Source: a bacterium (GTDB lineage: Bacteria; Zixibacteria; MSB-5A5; GN15; FEB-12). From it: a DNA stretch of 9,942 bases. How positions within the stretch are numbered: position 1 is the stretch's first letter; every line of letters starts with the position of its first letter. The notes beneath the pieces are model-generated. The model did not search any database. It was not told where the DNA came from and saw nothing but the letters and a program-made list of their open reading frames with translations. The stretch is taken from NCBI GenBank assembly GCA_030640905.1, contig DAOWIM010000080.1:1-9942 (forward strand), given 5' to 3'. Position numbers and translations under genes: made by a program. Of this stretch, positions 1 through 6,407 are shown piece after piece.

Positions 1-1176
1 CCTGTTTGTTGTAGCCAGCGCAACCTCTTTGTCGCCGAGCGCTCCTTGATGCACACCGAGGCATGGGCCGCAACCCGGATTGCACAACACAGCACCGGCC
101 TCGGCCAGATCAGCCAGATAACCTTGCCGCATCGCTTCCATATAGATACGCCACGTGGCCGGAAAAACGAGCATGCGGGTGGAACGGTCCACCTTCTTAC
201 CTTTGAGTATTCTGGCGGCTGTCTCGATATCATCGAGGCGACCGTTGGTGCAGGAACCGATAACAATCTGATCGATCTTTGTTCCGACCACCTGGTCAAT
301 CGTCTTGACATTATCGACCGTGTGCGGACAGGCTATCTGCGGAACCAGCGTCGAGACATCGATCTCGACCACTCGTTCGTAGACGGCATCATCGTCAGGA
401 CCGTAGATTTCAATCTTGTCGGTAACGCCCGCTTCTTCTTTCAAATAGCGCAGCGTCTCTTCATCGGGCGGGACGATCCCCGAGGTTGCCCCTGCTTCGA
501 CCGACATGTTGCAAATTACGAGACGACCTGAGGTGGACATCGTTCTGATAGTCTCGCCGTGAAACTCAAGCACTTTAAAATTGGCACCCTCGGATGTAAT
601 CTTGCCAATCAAATACAGAATCAAATCTTTTGGTCCAACCCCGGGCTGGAATTGTCCATTCACATTAACTTTGATTGTTCCGGGCACTTCAACATTAAGC
701 ATATGTCCGAGCGCCCAGACGGCCGCCATCTCGGTTGCCCCGATTCCAAAGGCCAATGCGCCAAGCGCACCATGGCTGGTCGTGTGGCTGTCTGTTCCCA
801 GAACGACACAGCCCGGACGAACGTAACCGTTTTCCGGCAGTATCTGATGGCAGATCCCACCTTCGTCGCCACGTATATCGTGAAACTTTGTTATCCCTTG
901 TTGCGACACAAAAGCTCTGAGACGTTTCTGGTTGGTGGCTGTCTTGGAACTCTCTGCCGGGACCCTGTGATCAAAAATGATCGCGATTCGATCGGGGTCC
1001 CAGACATTCGCCTGAGAATCCGTCCCCTTGTAGATTTCCAAAAACTGGGTCATAGCCAGAGCACCGTTTTCGTGCGACATGGCCAGATGAACTTCGGGCT
1101 CCACGACCTCGCCTACCTCCGCGGAGGTTTTGCCGCAGGCTCGTGCAATCACTTTCTGAACGTATGTCATTCCCAT
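1..1176 (-). CDS. Aconitase-superfamily hydratase large subunit (LeuC / homoaconitase / dimethylmalate dehydratase type), 3' end cut by window edge
   Basis: Large subunit of a two-subunit [4Fe-4S] hydro-lyase that moves water on and off a C4-C7 hydroxy-dicarboxylate or tricarboxylate in the cytoplasm. All three cluster cysteines are visible: C309 in SCTNGR, and C369 and C372 in NPGCGPC. Other family blocks are SHENGAL (34-40), FDHRVPA (69-75), GTDSHT (127-132) and GALGALAFGIGATEMA (136-151). The 392 residues seen end at TTNR, just before the usual NF-G-R block, so about 25-30 residues are missing off the left edge. The compact ~420-residue layout is that of the archaeal/Thermus-type isopropylmalate/homoaconitate branch, not the longer E. 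coli LeuC. The ATG at 1176 is chosen because AGGAG lies 8 nt upstream; the ATG two codons later is too far from it. It is the last visible gene of the operon, 42 nt after the CoA transferase gene; a small (LeuD-like) subunit gene is expected beyond the edge. Family assignment is firm. The substrate is not readable from the sequence; context argues for citramalate, mesaconate or itaconate rather than leucine synthesis. Confidence 0.9.
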   Translation of the reverse strand, partial: MGMTYVQKVIARACGKTSAEVGEVVEPEVHLAMSHENGALAMTQFLEIYKGTDSQANVWDPDRIAIIFDHRVPAESSKTATNQKRLRAFVSQQGITKFHDIRGDEGGICHQILPENGYVRPGCVVLGTDSHTTSHGALGALAFGIGATEMAAVWALGHMLNVEVPGTIKVNVNGQFQPGVGPKDLILYLIGKITSEGANFKVLEFHGETIRTMSTSGRLVICNMSVEAGATSGIVPPDEETLRYLKEEAGVTDKIEIYGPDDDAVYERVVEIDVSTLVPQIACPHTVDNVKTIDQVVGTKIDQIVIGSCTNGRLDDIETAARILKGKKVDRSTRMLVFPATWRIYMEAMRQGYLADLAEAGAVLCNPGCGPCLGVHQGALGDKEVALATTNR

Positions 1177-1218
1177 TAGGAAAGCTCCTGAGCTATCTGA
1201 AGGGTTCTCATATTCTGT

Positions 1219-2412
1219 CTATACTACCGACTTATCCTTTAGCTCCTGTAGCTGAGTGGCTGAGTAGCCAAGCCCGCTGAGGATCTCTTCGGTATGAGCC
1301 GAAAGCTGTGGCGGTGGTAAATCAATGCTGGCCGGTGTCTGTGAGAACCTGGCCGACAGATTAAATAACTGAATATCACCCAGGTCCGGTTCGTTGACGT
1401 TCACTATCGTTTCGCGATGTTTGATCTGATCGCTGGTGAGCGCATCGAGCAGACTGAGGATATCACCGGAAGGAATCCCTCTCGCATTGAGCACCTCGAC
1501 CCAGTGAGTGGTCGTCTGCTGTGTCAGCTTCTCTTCCAGGATGGGTGTCAGTTCCTTGCGATTAGCTTTACGCGTGTCACGCTCCTGGAACCGAGGGTCT
1601 GTTTTGAGTTCGGGCAACCCGACCTCATCGGTCAGGTCTTCCCACTGCTTCTGTTGATTGGCTGCAATGTTGATATGACCATCTTTAGTTTTGAACGCTC
1701 CGGATGGTGCTGCCGTGAAGTTGTCATTACCCATAGGCGCCGGGTCCTTGCCACCGATTAAAAGGTTGGCAGCCACCCAGCCCATCAATGGCATTATCGA
1801 ATCAAGCAGCGAGATATCGATCTGCTGTCCCTCGCCGGTATGTTCCCGGTGATACAGCGCCGACATAACCGCGAAGGCAGCATTGAGTCCGCCGACTGTG
1901 TCACAGAGAGGGAACCCCGCCCTCAGCGGATGCAGCCGTTCGTCGCCGTTGACATCCATAACGCCTGATAGTCCCTGAATGATTTGATCGTAGGCCGGTT
2001 TTTTGGCATCCGGACCGGTCTGCCCAAAACCTGAGATTGCACAGTAGACGATTCGCGGGTTAATCCGGCTCATCTCTTCGTATGAAAATCCGAGACGGCC
2101 CATGACACCGGGGCGGAAATTCTCCACTACCACATCTGCCGTTTTCAGGAGCTTCCGGTAAATCTCTTTGCCCTCTTCCTTCTTGAGATTGAGGGTAATA
2201 GATTTCTTGTTGGCGTTCTGGGCAAGAAACGATGTTCCCATCAGCTTCTGGTTCAACTCAGGTACGTTGCCCAGCCTGCGTGCCAGGTCACCCACACCGG
2301 GTACTTCGATCTTTATCACCTCGGCACCAAGGAGGGCCAGATGAAGAGTGCAAAACGGTCCGGACAGAACATTAGTCATGTCAAGGACGCGAACATTTTC
2401 CAGCAACTTCAT
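1219..2412 (-). CDS. Family III CoA transferase (CaiB/BaiF, L-carnitine dehydratase-like)
   Basis: A 397-residue family III acyl-CoA:carboxylate CoA transferase, normal length for the family. It would transfer CoA (often from succinyl-CoA or acetyl-CoA) to a carboxylic acid through an enzyme-bound aspartyl anhydride. Visible hallmarks are VRVLDMTNVLSGPF near the N-terminus, GAEVIKIE (29-36), NKKSITLNL (68-76), VVENFRPGVM (95-104), ISGFGQTGP (126-134), YDQIIQGLSG (141-150) and GEGQQIDISLLDS (193-205), whose D204 aligns with the nucleophilic Asp of formyl-CoA transferase. The frame extends upstream to a TTG at 2442, but that would overlap the previous gene. The ATG at 2412 starts right at the family N-terminus, 10 nt after the lyase stop, with a weak purine-rich AAGAG upstream, suggesting translational coupling. 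Placed between an HMG-CoA-lyase-like enzyme and an aconitase-type hydratase, it probably activates the hydroxyacid that the lyase then cleaves. Succinyl-CoA:(R)-citramalate CoA transferase is the closest known functional analogue. The family is certain; the acid substrate is inferred. Confidence 0.93.
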   Translation of the reverse strand: MKLLENVRVLDMTNVLSGPFCTLHLALLGAEVIKIEVPGVGDLARRLGNVPELNQKLMGTSFLAQNANKKSITLNLKKEEGKEIYRKLLKTADVVVENFRPGVMGRLGFSYEEMSRINPRIVYCAISGFGQTGPDAKKPAYDQIIQGLSGVMDVNGDERLHPLRAGFPLCDTVGGLNAAFAVMSALYHREHTGEGQQIDISLLDSIMPLMGWVAANLLIGGKDPAPMGNDNFTAAPSGAFKTKDGHINIAANQQKQWEDLTDEVGLPELKTDPRFQERDTRKANRKELTPILEEKLTQQTTTHWVEVLNARGIPSGDILSLLDALTSDQIKHRETIVNVNEPDLGDIQLFNLSARFSQTPASIDLPPPQLSAHTEEILSGLGYSATQLQELKDKSVV

Positions 2413-2422
2413 AATTATTCTC

Positions 2423-3346
2423 TTATCCTTGTTTGAAATCAACTATCGAACCGGACTTCAATACCGAACCCGGCAACTCTCGACCGAAAAACTTACTGAC
2501 GTCTCTGGCTACGTCCAGCAGACTATCAAGATTTATATCCTTGCGAAGACCCATTCGTTGCAGCGAATGAACCAGGTCTTCGGTGCTGACATTACCGGCA
2601 GGAAGCTTGGTAAACGGACATCCTCCCAGGCCACCGGTGGCCGTTTCAATGAACGAAACACCGGTCTTCATCGCGGCGTAACAGTTGGCCAGCCCCAGGC
2701 CGTAGGTGTTGTGAAAATGGCACGCCAGTTGAACGTCCGGATCAAGCTCGCCAATGGCGGCAAACAATTCTTCCACCTGCATCGGGTTGGCATGACCCGC
2801 TGTATCCGCCAGTGAAATGTTTTTAATTCCGGCAGCAAGATACTCCTTCACAATTCCCAGCACCTTATCACGGGGAATGACTCCATCAAACCCACAACCA
2901 AAGGCGGACTGAACTGATACCTGTACCCGCTTGCCTGAGTCGACTGCGGATTTTGCCATAGGGATTATTCGACTAAGCGCCTCGGCAGGACTCATGCGGG
3001 TGTTTTTCTGGCTATGTGTTTCGCTAGCTGAAACGCCCATGCAGAACATCTCCACGCCACAGGCCATTCCTCGCTCAAGTCCTCGTTCGTTGAGAACCAG
3101 ACCGGAAAAAACTACCTGACTCGGTTTATTCTCAGGCGTGGCATAGTGCCTGAATAGTTCGTCGGTGGCAGCCATCTGGGGAACATACTTGGGGTTAACA
3201 AACGATCCGAGTTGGATGATATCAATACCGCTGGTCATCATCCGATCAACCCATCTGATTTTCTCTTCCAGCGGCACAACAGCCTGCTCTACCTGAAGAC
3301 CATCACGCGGACCAACTTCATGTATGCTAATATGGTTCATTTTCAT
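2423..3346 (-). CDS. HMG-CoA lyase-like acyl-CoA lyase (DRE-TIM metallolyase), possibly (R)-citramalyl-CoA lyase
   Basis: A 307-residue TIM-barrel metal-dependent lyase of the HMG-CoA lyase family, which splits a 3-hydroxyacyl-CoA into acetyl-CoA and a keto compound. Aligned with human HMGCL, the core is intact: R14 and D15 (R41/D42) in EVGPRDGLQ, D181 (D204) in ISLADT, metal ligands H210 and H212 (H233/H235) in HFHNTYG, the active-site loop cysteine C243 (C266) in GGLGGCP, and N252 (N275) in AGNVSTEDL. SFVNPKYVPQM (48-58) is also typical. Two substrate-side positions differ: V19 replaces N46 and Q45 replaces E72, which hints at a substrate other than HMG-CoA. The ATG at 3346 is chosen: AGG lies 5 nt upstream and the family N-terminus follows at once; a TTG at 3373 is in frame but lacks support. 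First gene of the operon, 10 nt ahead of the CoA transferase. The alternative is a genuine HMG-CoA lyase for leucine or ketone metabolism. Confidence 0.9.
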   Translation of the reverse strand: MKMNHISIHEVGPRDGLQVEQAVVPLEEKIRWVDRMMTSGIDIIQLGSFVNPKYVPQMAATDELFRHYATPENKPSQVVFSGLVLNERGLERGMACGVEMFCMGVSASETHSQKNTRMSPAEALSRIIPMAKSAVDSGKRVQVSVQSAFGCGFDGVIPRDKVLGIVKEYLAAGIKNISLADTAGHANPMQVEELFAAIGELDPDVQLACHFHNTYGLGLANCYAAMKTGVSFIETATGGLGGCPFTKLPAGNVSTEDLVHSLQRMGLRKDINLDSLLDVARDVSKFFGRELPGSVLKSGSIVDFKQG

Positions 3347-3436
3347 AACAACCTGCTGAATAAATATGGACAAACACCCTATTGTTCGCAGAGGAGCACG
3401 GGGTCATTGTAGTCCTAACAGATTCAATACCTTTCT

Positions 3437-3453
3437 GTCGGAGGCAATCCGAC
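3437..3453. repeat. Inverted repeat, 6-bp arms, 5-nt loop
   Basis: GTCGGA (3437-3442) and TCCGAC (3448-3453) are perfect complements around GGCAA. The site lies about 90 nt upstream of the lyase start, so it could be an operator or a leader hairpin for the minus-strand operon. A 6-bp stem can occur by chance. Confidence 0.35.
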
Positions 3454-3490
3454 TCAATGGGGTAAACAATCACTGTCTGGTACTGCGAGT

Positions 3491-3509
3491 ATCTCGTTCC
3501 AGGCGAGAT
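3491..3509. repeat. Inverted repeat, 6-bp arms, 7-nt loop
   Basis: ATCTCG (3491-3496) pairs with CGAGAT (3504-3509) around TTCCAGG. No T-run follows on either strand, so it does not look like an intrinsic terminator. It lies in the presumed control region upstream of the minus-strand operon and could bind a dimeric regulator. Confidence 0.35.
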
Positions 3510-3636
3510 TTGTCAAGACTAACCGACACGATATGCCCCTTGTCTTCAGTATATTTCGCTGAGGTTGTTGCCCGGCCCGAGTGTCACAATCTGCTGCTTG
3601 TCGTCAGACATGCATTCTGTCCGCTTAATCGGCTCA

Positions 3637-3720
3637 CATGCTCCCACCTTACGGCCGTTGCGTCGCTCTAACTGGCTATAGGGTTACTAGTTACGGGCGG
3701 GAGCATGGGGCGCCCCGCCC
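3637..3720. repeat. Nested inverted repeats: long-range 9-bp stem and GC-rich 7-bp stem
   Basis: CATGCTCCC (3637-3645) is perfectly complementary to GGGAGCATG (3699-3707), with 53 nt between the arms. The right arm also overlaps a second stem, GGGCGGG (3695-3701) with CCCGCCC (3714-3720), and a perfect 10-nt palindrome GGGGCGCCCC (3707-3716). The two stems share bases, so they exclude each other, as in an attenuator-like switch or a structured small RNA. No U-tract follows the GC-rich stem. The structure sits just upstream of the leader ORF at 3795. Confidence 0.45.
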
Positions 3721-3794
3721 CTTGGGATAGAAGAGGAAGCCAGTTCTTCTTGCGATGTGGCTAGTCTTGGCATAGATTATCAGAGGAGGCAATT

Positions 3795-3842
3795 ATGACC
3801 GCAACGATGCCAAACAGGCCTGGAAGAGGAGGACACCAATAA
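3795..3842 (+). CDS. Putative 15-residue leader peptide
   Basis: A very short frame encoding MTATMPNRPGRGGHQ. It has a strong Shine-Dalgarno, AGGAGG at 3784-3789, 5 nt before its ATG. Its TAA (3840-3842) directly abuts the ATG of the next gene (3843), and a second AGGAGG lies inside it at 3827-3832, serving the downstream start. That arrangement is typical of translational coupling: ribosomes ending the leader can restart on the secreted-protein gene. There is no run of a single amino acid codon of the kind used in classical amino acid attenuators. No homologue is recognised, so the peptide itself may have no function. Confidence 0.4.
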   Translation: MTATMPNRPGRGGHQ

Positions 3843-4454
3843 ATGATTCAGTTGAAGATACTTACCTATGCCATACTGCTCGTCGCTGGTATATCGACGA
3901 TCCTCAGCACGCCGACTATGAGTTCCGAGCCGGATCCATGTTTTAAAGAGATCTATGCCAACGAAGCCTTGTTCTTGCAATTGTATATTTCCGATTCCTG
4001 TGAATACTCAGGCTTTGGCCGCCGTGGATTCGCAATAATATTGGGGCTACTTGAAACGGTAATGGACACGACCTATCAAACAATCACCGTGCCCTATCAA
4101 ACAAGCATACTGTGGGGAGAAGCGCACGAATCCCACGACGACACTGACTTCAGGATTATTGATCTTGACCAGGATAGTGTGCCCGAAGTGGTGACTCTCT
4201 GGTCGTGGTGTACTACTGGCTGGGGGTATGTTCATAAATTTGCCATCGACAGTCTCAACCGTGTTGCGTTGACGACGATCGCGACTCCTGATAGTCTCAT
4301 GTACCAGGTTGACTTCTTTGGAGTTGATACCACTGATAGTTCTGTCATCTTGAGGGGCATACCGGATTATGGCCACTTTATGACAATAAAGTATGATCAC
4401 GCGGGGGATTCGATACTGTTTGAACTAGGTGGCGAACCGCAGTCACTGAAATAA
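3843..4454 (+). CDS. Hypothetical secreted protein with an FG-GAP-like calcium loop
   Basis: 203 residues, not recognised as a named family. The N-terminus has one charged residue followed by a hydrophobic stretch (about residues 6-22) and small residues, consistent with a Sec signal peptide cleaved around 25-30, so the product is probably periplasmic or exported. The mature part has three cysteines (C33, C53, C123). Residues 107-115 (DLDQDSVPE) fit the D-x-D-x-D-x-x-x-E calcium loop seen in FG-GAP/VCBS-type repeats, here as a single copy followed by beta-strand-like sequence (VVTLWSW, YVHKFAI, VILRGI). The ATG at 3843 has AGGAGG 10 nt upstream, inside the short leader frame that it abuts. 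It is 97 nt ahead of the radical SAM gene and could be cotranscribed with it, though no functional link is apparent. Protein-coding status is well supported by the start signals and signal peptide; the function is unknown. Confidence 0.75.
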   Translation: MIQLKILTYAILLVAGISTILSTPTMSSEPDPCFKEIYANEALFLQLYISDSCEYSGFGRRGFAIILGLLETVMDTTYQTITVPYQTSILWGEAHESHDDTDFRIIDLDQDSVPEVVTLWSWCTTGWGYVHKFAIDSLNRVALTTIATPDSLMYQVDFFGVDTTDSSVILRGIPDYGHFMTIKYDHAGDSILFELGGEPQSLK

Positions 4455-4551
4455 GTAATTATCCGCATGGGATGGAAGAGGAAGAGCAAAACCGTTTTAG
4501 TAGCTGTAATCTCTTGGCCGACTGGCGCCGGTGGCGTACCTTGGGCTGACT

Positions 4552-6279
4552 ATGCAATTCTTACCGACCACAAGAGACGAGTTGGAACAACTCGGCTGGG
4601 ACCAACTCGACATCATCCTCATCTCCGGCGACAGCTATATCGATTCGCCCTTTATTGGCATCGCGGTTATCGGACGGTATCTCTTTGACAATGGTTTTCG
4701 TGTCGGGATCATTGCTCAGCCCACGTTATCATCCGAACGAGATATCACGCGTCTCGGTGAACCGAAACTGTTCTGGGGTGTCAGCGGCGGGTCAGTCGAT
4801 TCGATGGTGGCCAACTACACGGCGTCGAAGAAGAAACGGAAATCGGACGACTTCACTCCGGGCGGAATCAATAACCGACGCCCGGATCGGGCAGTAATAG
4901 CGTACAGCAACCTCATTCGCAAGTACTTCAAGAATACCAAACCGATTGTCCTCGGGGGGATTGAAGCCAGCCTGAGGCGAGTCGCGCATTACGACTATTG
5001 GTCGAACAAGATACGAAAGTCAATTCTGTTCGATGCCAAAGCGGATGCTCTGATTTATGGCATGGGCGAAAAAGCGACTCTGCAAATGGCCAACGCCTTC
5101 AAGCAAAACAAAGATTGGCGAACGATAAACGGAGTTTGCTATATTTCGAACGAACCACCAGAGGGCTATCTTAAGCTGCCGTCGTTTGACGAAGTCCGGC
5201 TTTCCAAATCACAGTTCACCGATATGTTCCACACGTTCTACACCAATAACGATCCCATAACGGCCAAAGGGTTATATCAAAAAAGTGACACCAGGTATCT
5301 GATCCAGAACCCACCCGGAAGTTATCTCTCACAAAAAGAGTTGGATGAGGTGTACGAAACCGAGTTCACGCTTGAGCAACATCCATACTACCAGAAATTC
5401 GGCAGTGTAAAAGCGCTGGACACTATCAGGTTTTCATTGGCAACGCACCGGGGATGCTACGGCGAGTGCAATTTCTGTGCGATTGCCGTCCATCAGGGAC
5501 AGACGGTACGGTGGCGGTCGGAGCAGTCAATTGTAAACGAAGCGAAGAGATTCGGTTCACACGCAAAATTCAAGGGAATCATCAGTGATGCCGGTGGGCC
5601 AACGGCCAACATGTATGGATTCGAGTGCGACAAGAAACTTCGCAAGGGCTGTTGTGAAGACAAACGTTGTGTCTATCCAACCATCTGCTCTCTGATGAAA
5701 CCCGACCACAGCCAACAGATGAGCCTGCTAAGGAAGCTTGCGGCCATAGAAGGTGTAAAGAAAGTCTTCATCGCCAGTGGCATTCGGTACGATTTGATAA
5801 TTGAAGACAAACAGTTTGGTCGGAAATATCTCAACCAGTTGGTAAACAAACATACTTCGGGACAGTTGAAAGTTGCGCCGGAACATACCGACGAGAACGT
5901 CCTCAGATTGATGGGCAAGCCGGGCACTGCTGCGCTGTCGCAATTCAACGCCATGTTCTCAGCCGCTGTTTCACACGGCGAGAAGGATCAGTTTTTGACA
6001 TACTACCTGATCGCCGCTCACCCCGGATGCACCGAAGTGGAGATGCAACAACTAAAGGCATACACTTCGCAACATCTTAGAATAAACCCGGAACAGGTTC
6101 AGATTTTCACACCGCTCCCCTCGACATACTCTGCCCTGATGTACTATACGGAAGAAGACCCGTTCACCGGCAGGCGGATATTTGTTGAAAAGGACATCAA
6201 CCGAAAGATAAAGCAGAAGGACATTCTGACTCGCAAACCAGCACGGACCAAATCAAAAGCTCGAAGGTCACGCCAGTAA
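4552..6279 (+). CDS. ygiQ: YgiQ-family (UPF0313) radical SAM protein
   Basis: 575-residue cytoplasmic radical SAM enzyme of the YgiQ family, whose reaction is not established. The N-terminal YgiQ domain starts with the hallmark FLPTTRDEL, then GWDQLDIILISGDSYID and GFRVGIIAQP. The SAM-binding [4Fe-4S] motif is C302-x3-C306-x2-C309 (CYGECNFC) in a TIM-barrel core starting near residue 290. A second conserved cysteine-rich block follows: C359, C367, C368, C373 and C379, in the position where family members have a C-x-YP-x-x-C motif. Further family blocks are KVAPEHTDENVLRLMGKP and FTPLPSTYSALMYYTEEDPFTGR near the C-terminus. The protein ends in a lysine/arginine-rich tail and lacks most of the C-terminal extension of E. 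coli YgiQ (about 740 residues). The ATG at 4552 gives the standard family start; an in-frame GTG at 4531 would add seven atypical residues. Neither has a strong Shine-Dalgarno, so translation may be weak or coupled. Confidence 0.93.
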   Translation: MQFLPTTRDELEQLGWDQLDIILISGDSYIDSPFIGIAVIGRYLFDNGFRVGIIAQPTLSSERDITRLGEPKLFWGVSGGSVDSMVANYTASKKKRKSDDFTPGGINNRRPDRAVIAYSNLIRKYFKNTKPIVLGGIEASLRRVAHYDYWSNKIRKSILFDAKADALIYGMGEKATLQMANAFKQNKDWRTINGVCYISNEPPEGYLKLPSFDEVRLSKSQFTDMFHTFYTNNDPITAKGLYQKSDTRYLIQNPPGSYLSQKELDEVYETEFTLEQHPYYQKFGSVKALDTIRFSLATHRGCYGECNFCAIAVHQGQTVRWRSEQSIVNEAKRFGSHAKFKGIISDAGGPTANMYGFECDKKLRKGCCEDKRCVYPTICSLMKPDHSQQMSLLRKLAAIEGVKKVFIASGIRYDLIIEDKQFGRKYLNQLVNKHTSGQLKVAPEHTDENVLRLMGKPGTAALSQFNAMFSAAVSHGEKDQFLTYYLIAAHPGCTEVEMQQLKAYTSQHLRINPEQVQIFTPLPSTYSALMYYTEEDPFTGRRIFVEKDINRKIKQKDILTRKPARTKSKARRSRQ

Positions 6280-6349
6280 TGGCAATACTACCGCTTCTCA
6301 GCCCCCATCTACTCAACAGCTCTATCCACAACCACCTCCCAATTCTCGG

Positions 6350-6378
6350 TTGACCCGTGAGAACTTTACACCTACAAT
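6350..6378 (+). promoter_or_regulatory. Sigma-70-type promoter of the transglutaminase-like lipoprotein gene
   Basis: TTGACC (6350-6355, 5 of 6 matches to TTGACA) and TACAAT (6373-6378, 5 of 6 to TATAAT) are separated by the optimal 17 nt. Transcription would start near 6385, leaving a leader of about 23 nt that just contains the ribosome site of the gene starting at 6408. This implies the lipoprotein gene is transcribed apart from the radical SAM gene. Confidence 0.65.
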
Positions 6379-6395
6379 GTACTAACAGAAATTCC

Positions 6396-6402
6396 AAGGA
6401 GG
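6396..6402 (+). promoter_or_regulatory. Ribosome binding site that fixes a GTG start
   Basis: AAGGAGG is a near-perfect anti-16S match, 5 nt before GTG 6408. It decides the start of the lipoprotein gene and excludes the 17 extra codons that the open frame offers upstream. Confidence 0.8.
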
Positions 6403-6407
6403 TTATA

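Larger units (their letters stand above)
3347..3794. other. Divergent intergenic region with several inverted repeats
   Basis: This 448-nt stretch separates the leftward lyase operon from the rightward genes and should hold the promoters of both. An open frame runs through 3366-3671 on the plus strand, but it has no Shine-Dalgarno and no recognisable motif, so I do not call it. Four inverted repeats are visible: 3437-3453, 3491-3509, 3637-3707 (long range) and 3695-3720. No convincing -35/-10 pair was found for the minus operon; a lone TACAAT lies on the minus strand about 60 nt upstream of the lyase start, without a -35 at proper spacing. On the plus strand TTGCGA (3750) and TAGATT (3773) are 17 nt apart, but would start transcription on top of the leader's ribosome site. 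Confidence 0.6.

Noticed and set aside
559..1179. Long plus-strand open frame opposite the aconitase-type gene
   Set aside because: It is antisense to a complete set of aconitase-family motifs, including all three cluster cysteines; its translation shows no family features.
3366..3671. 101-codon plus-strand open frame in the divergent intergenic region
   Set aside because: No Shine-Dalgarno, no recognisable motif, overlaps the start of the lyase gene on the other strand, and its composition reads like translated non-coding DNA.
3750..3778. TTGCGA - 17 nt - TAGATT as promoter for the leader and secreted-protein gene
   Set aside because: Only 4 of 6 matches in each box, and the predicted start near 3785 would remove the leader's ribosome binding site.
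4531..4551. GTG start adding seven residues to the radical SAM protein
   Set aside because: The family N-terminus begins at the ATG at 4552, and the upstream GTG has no ribosome site.
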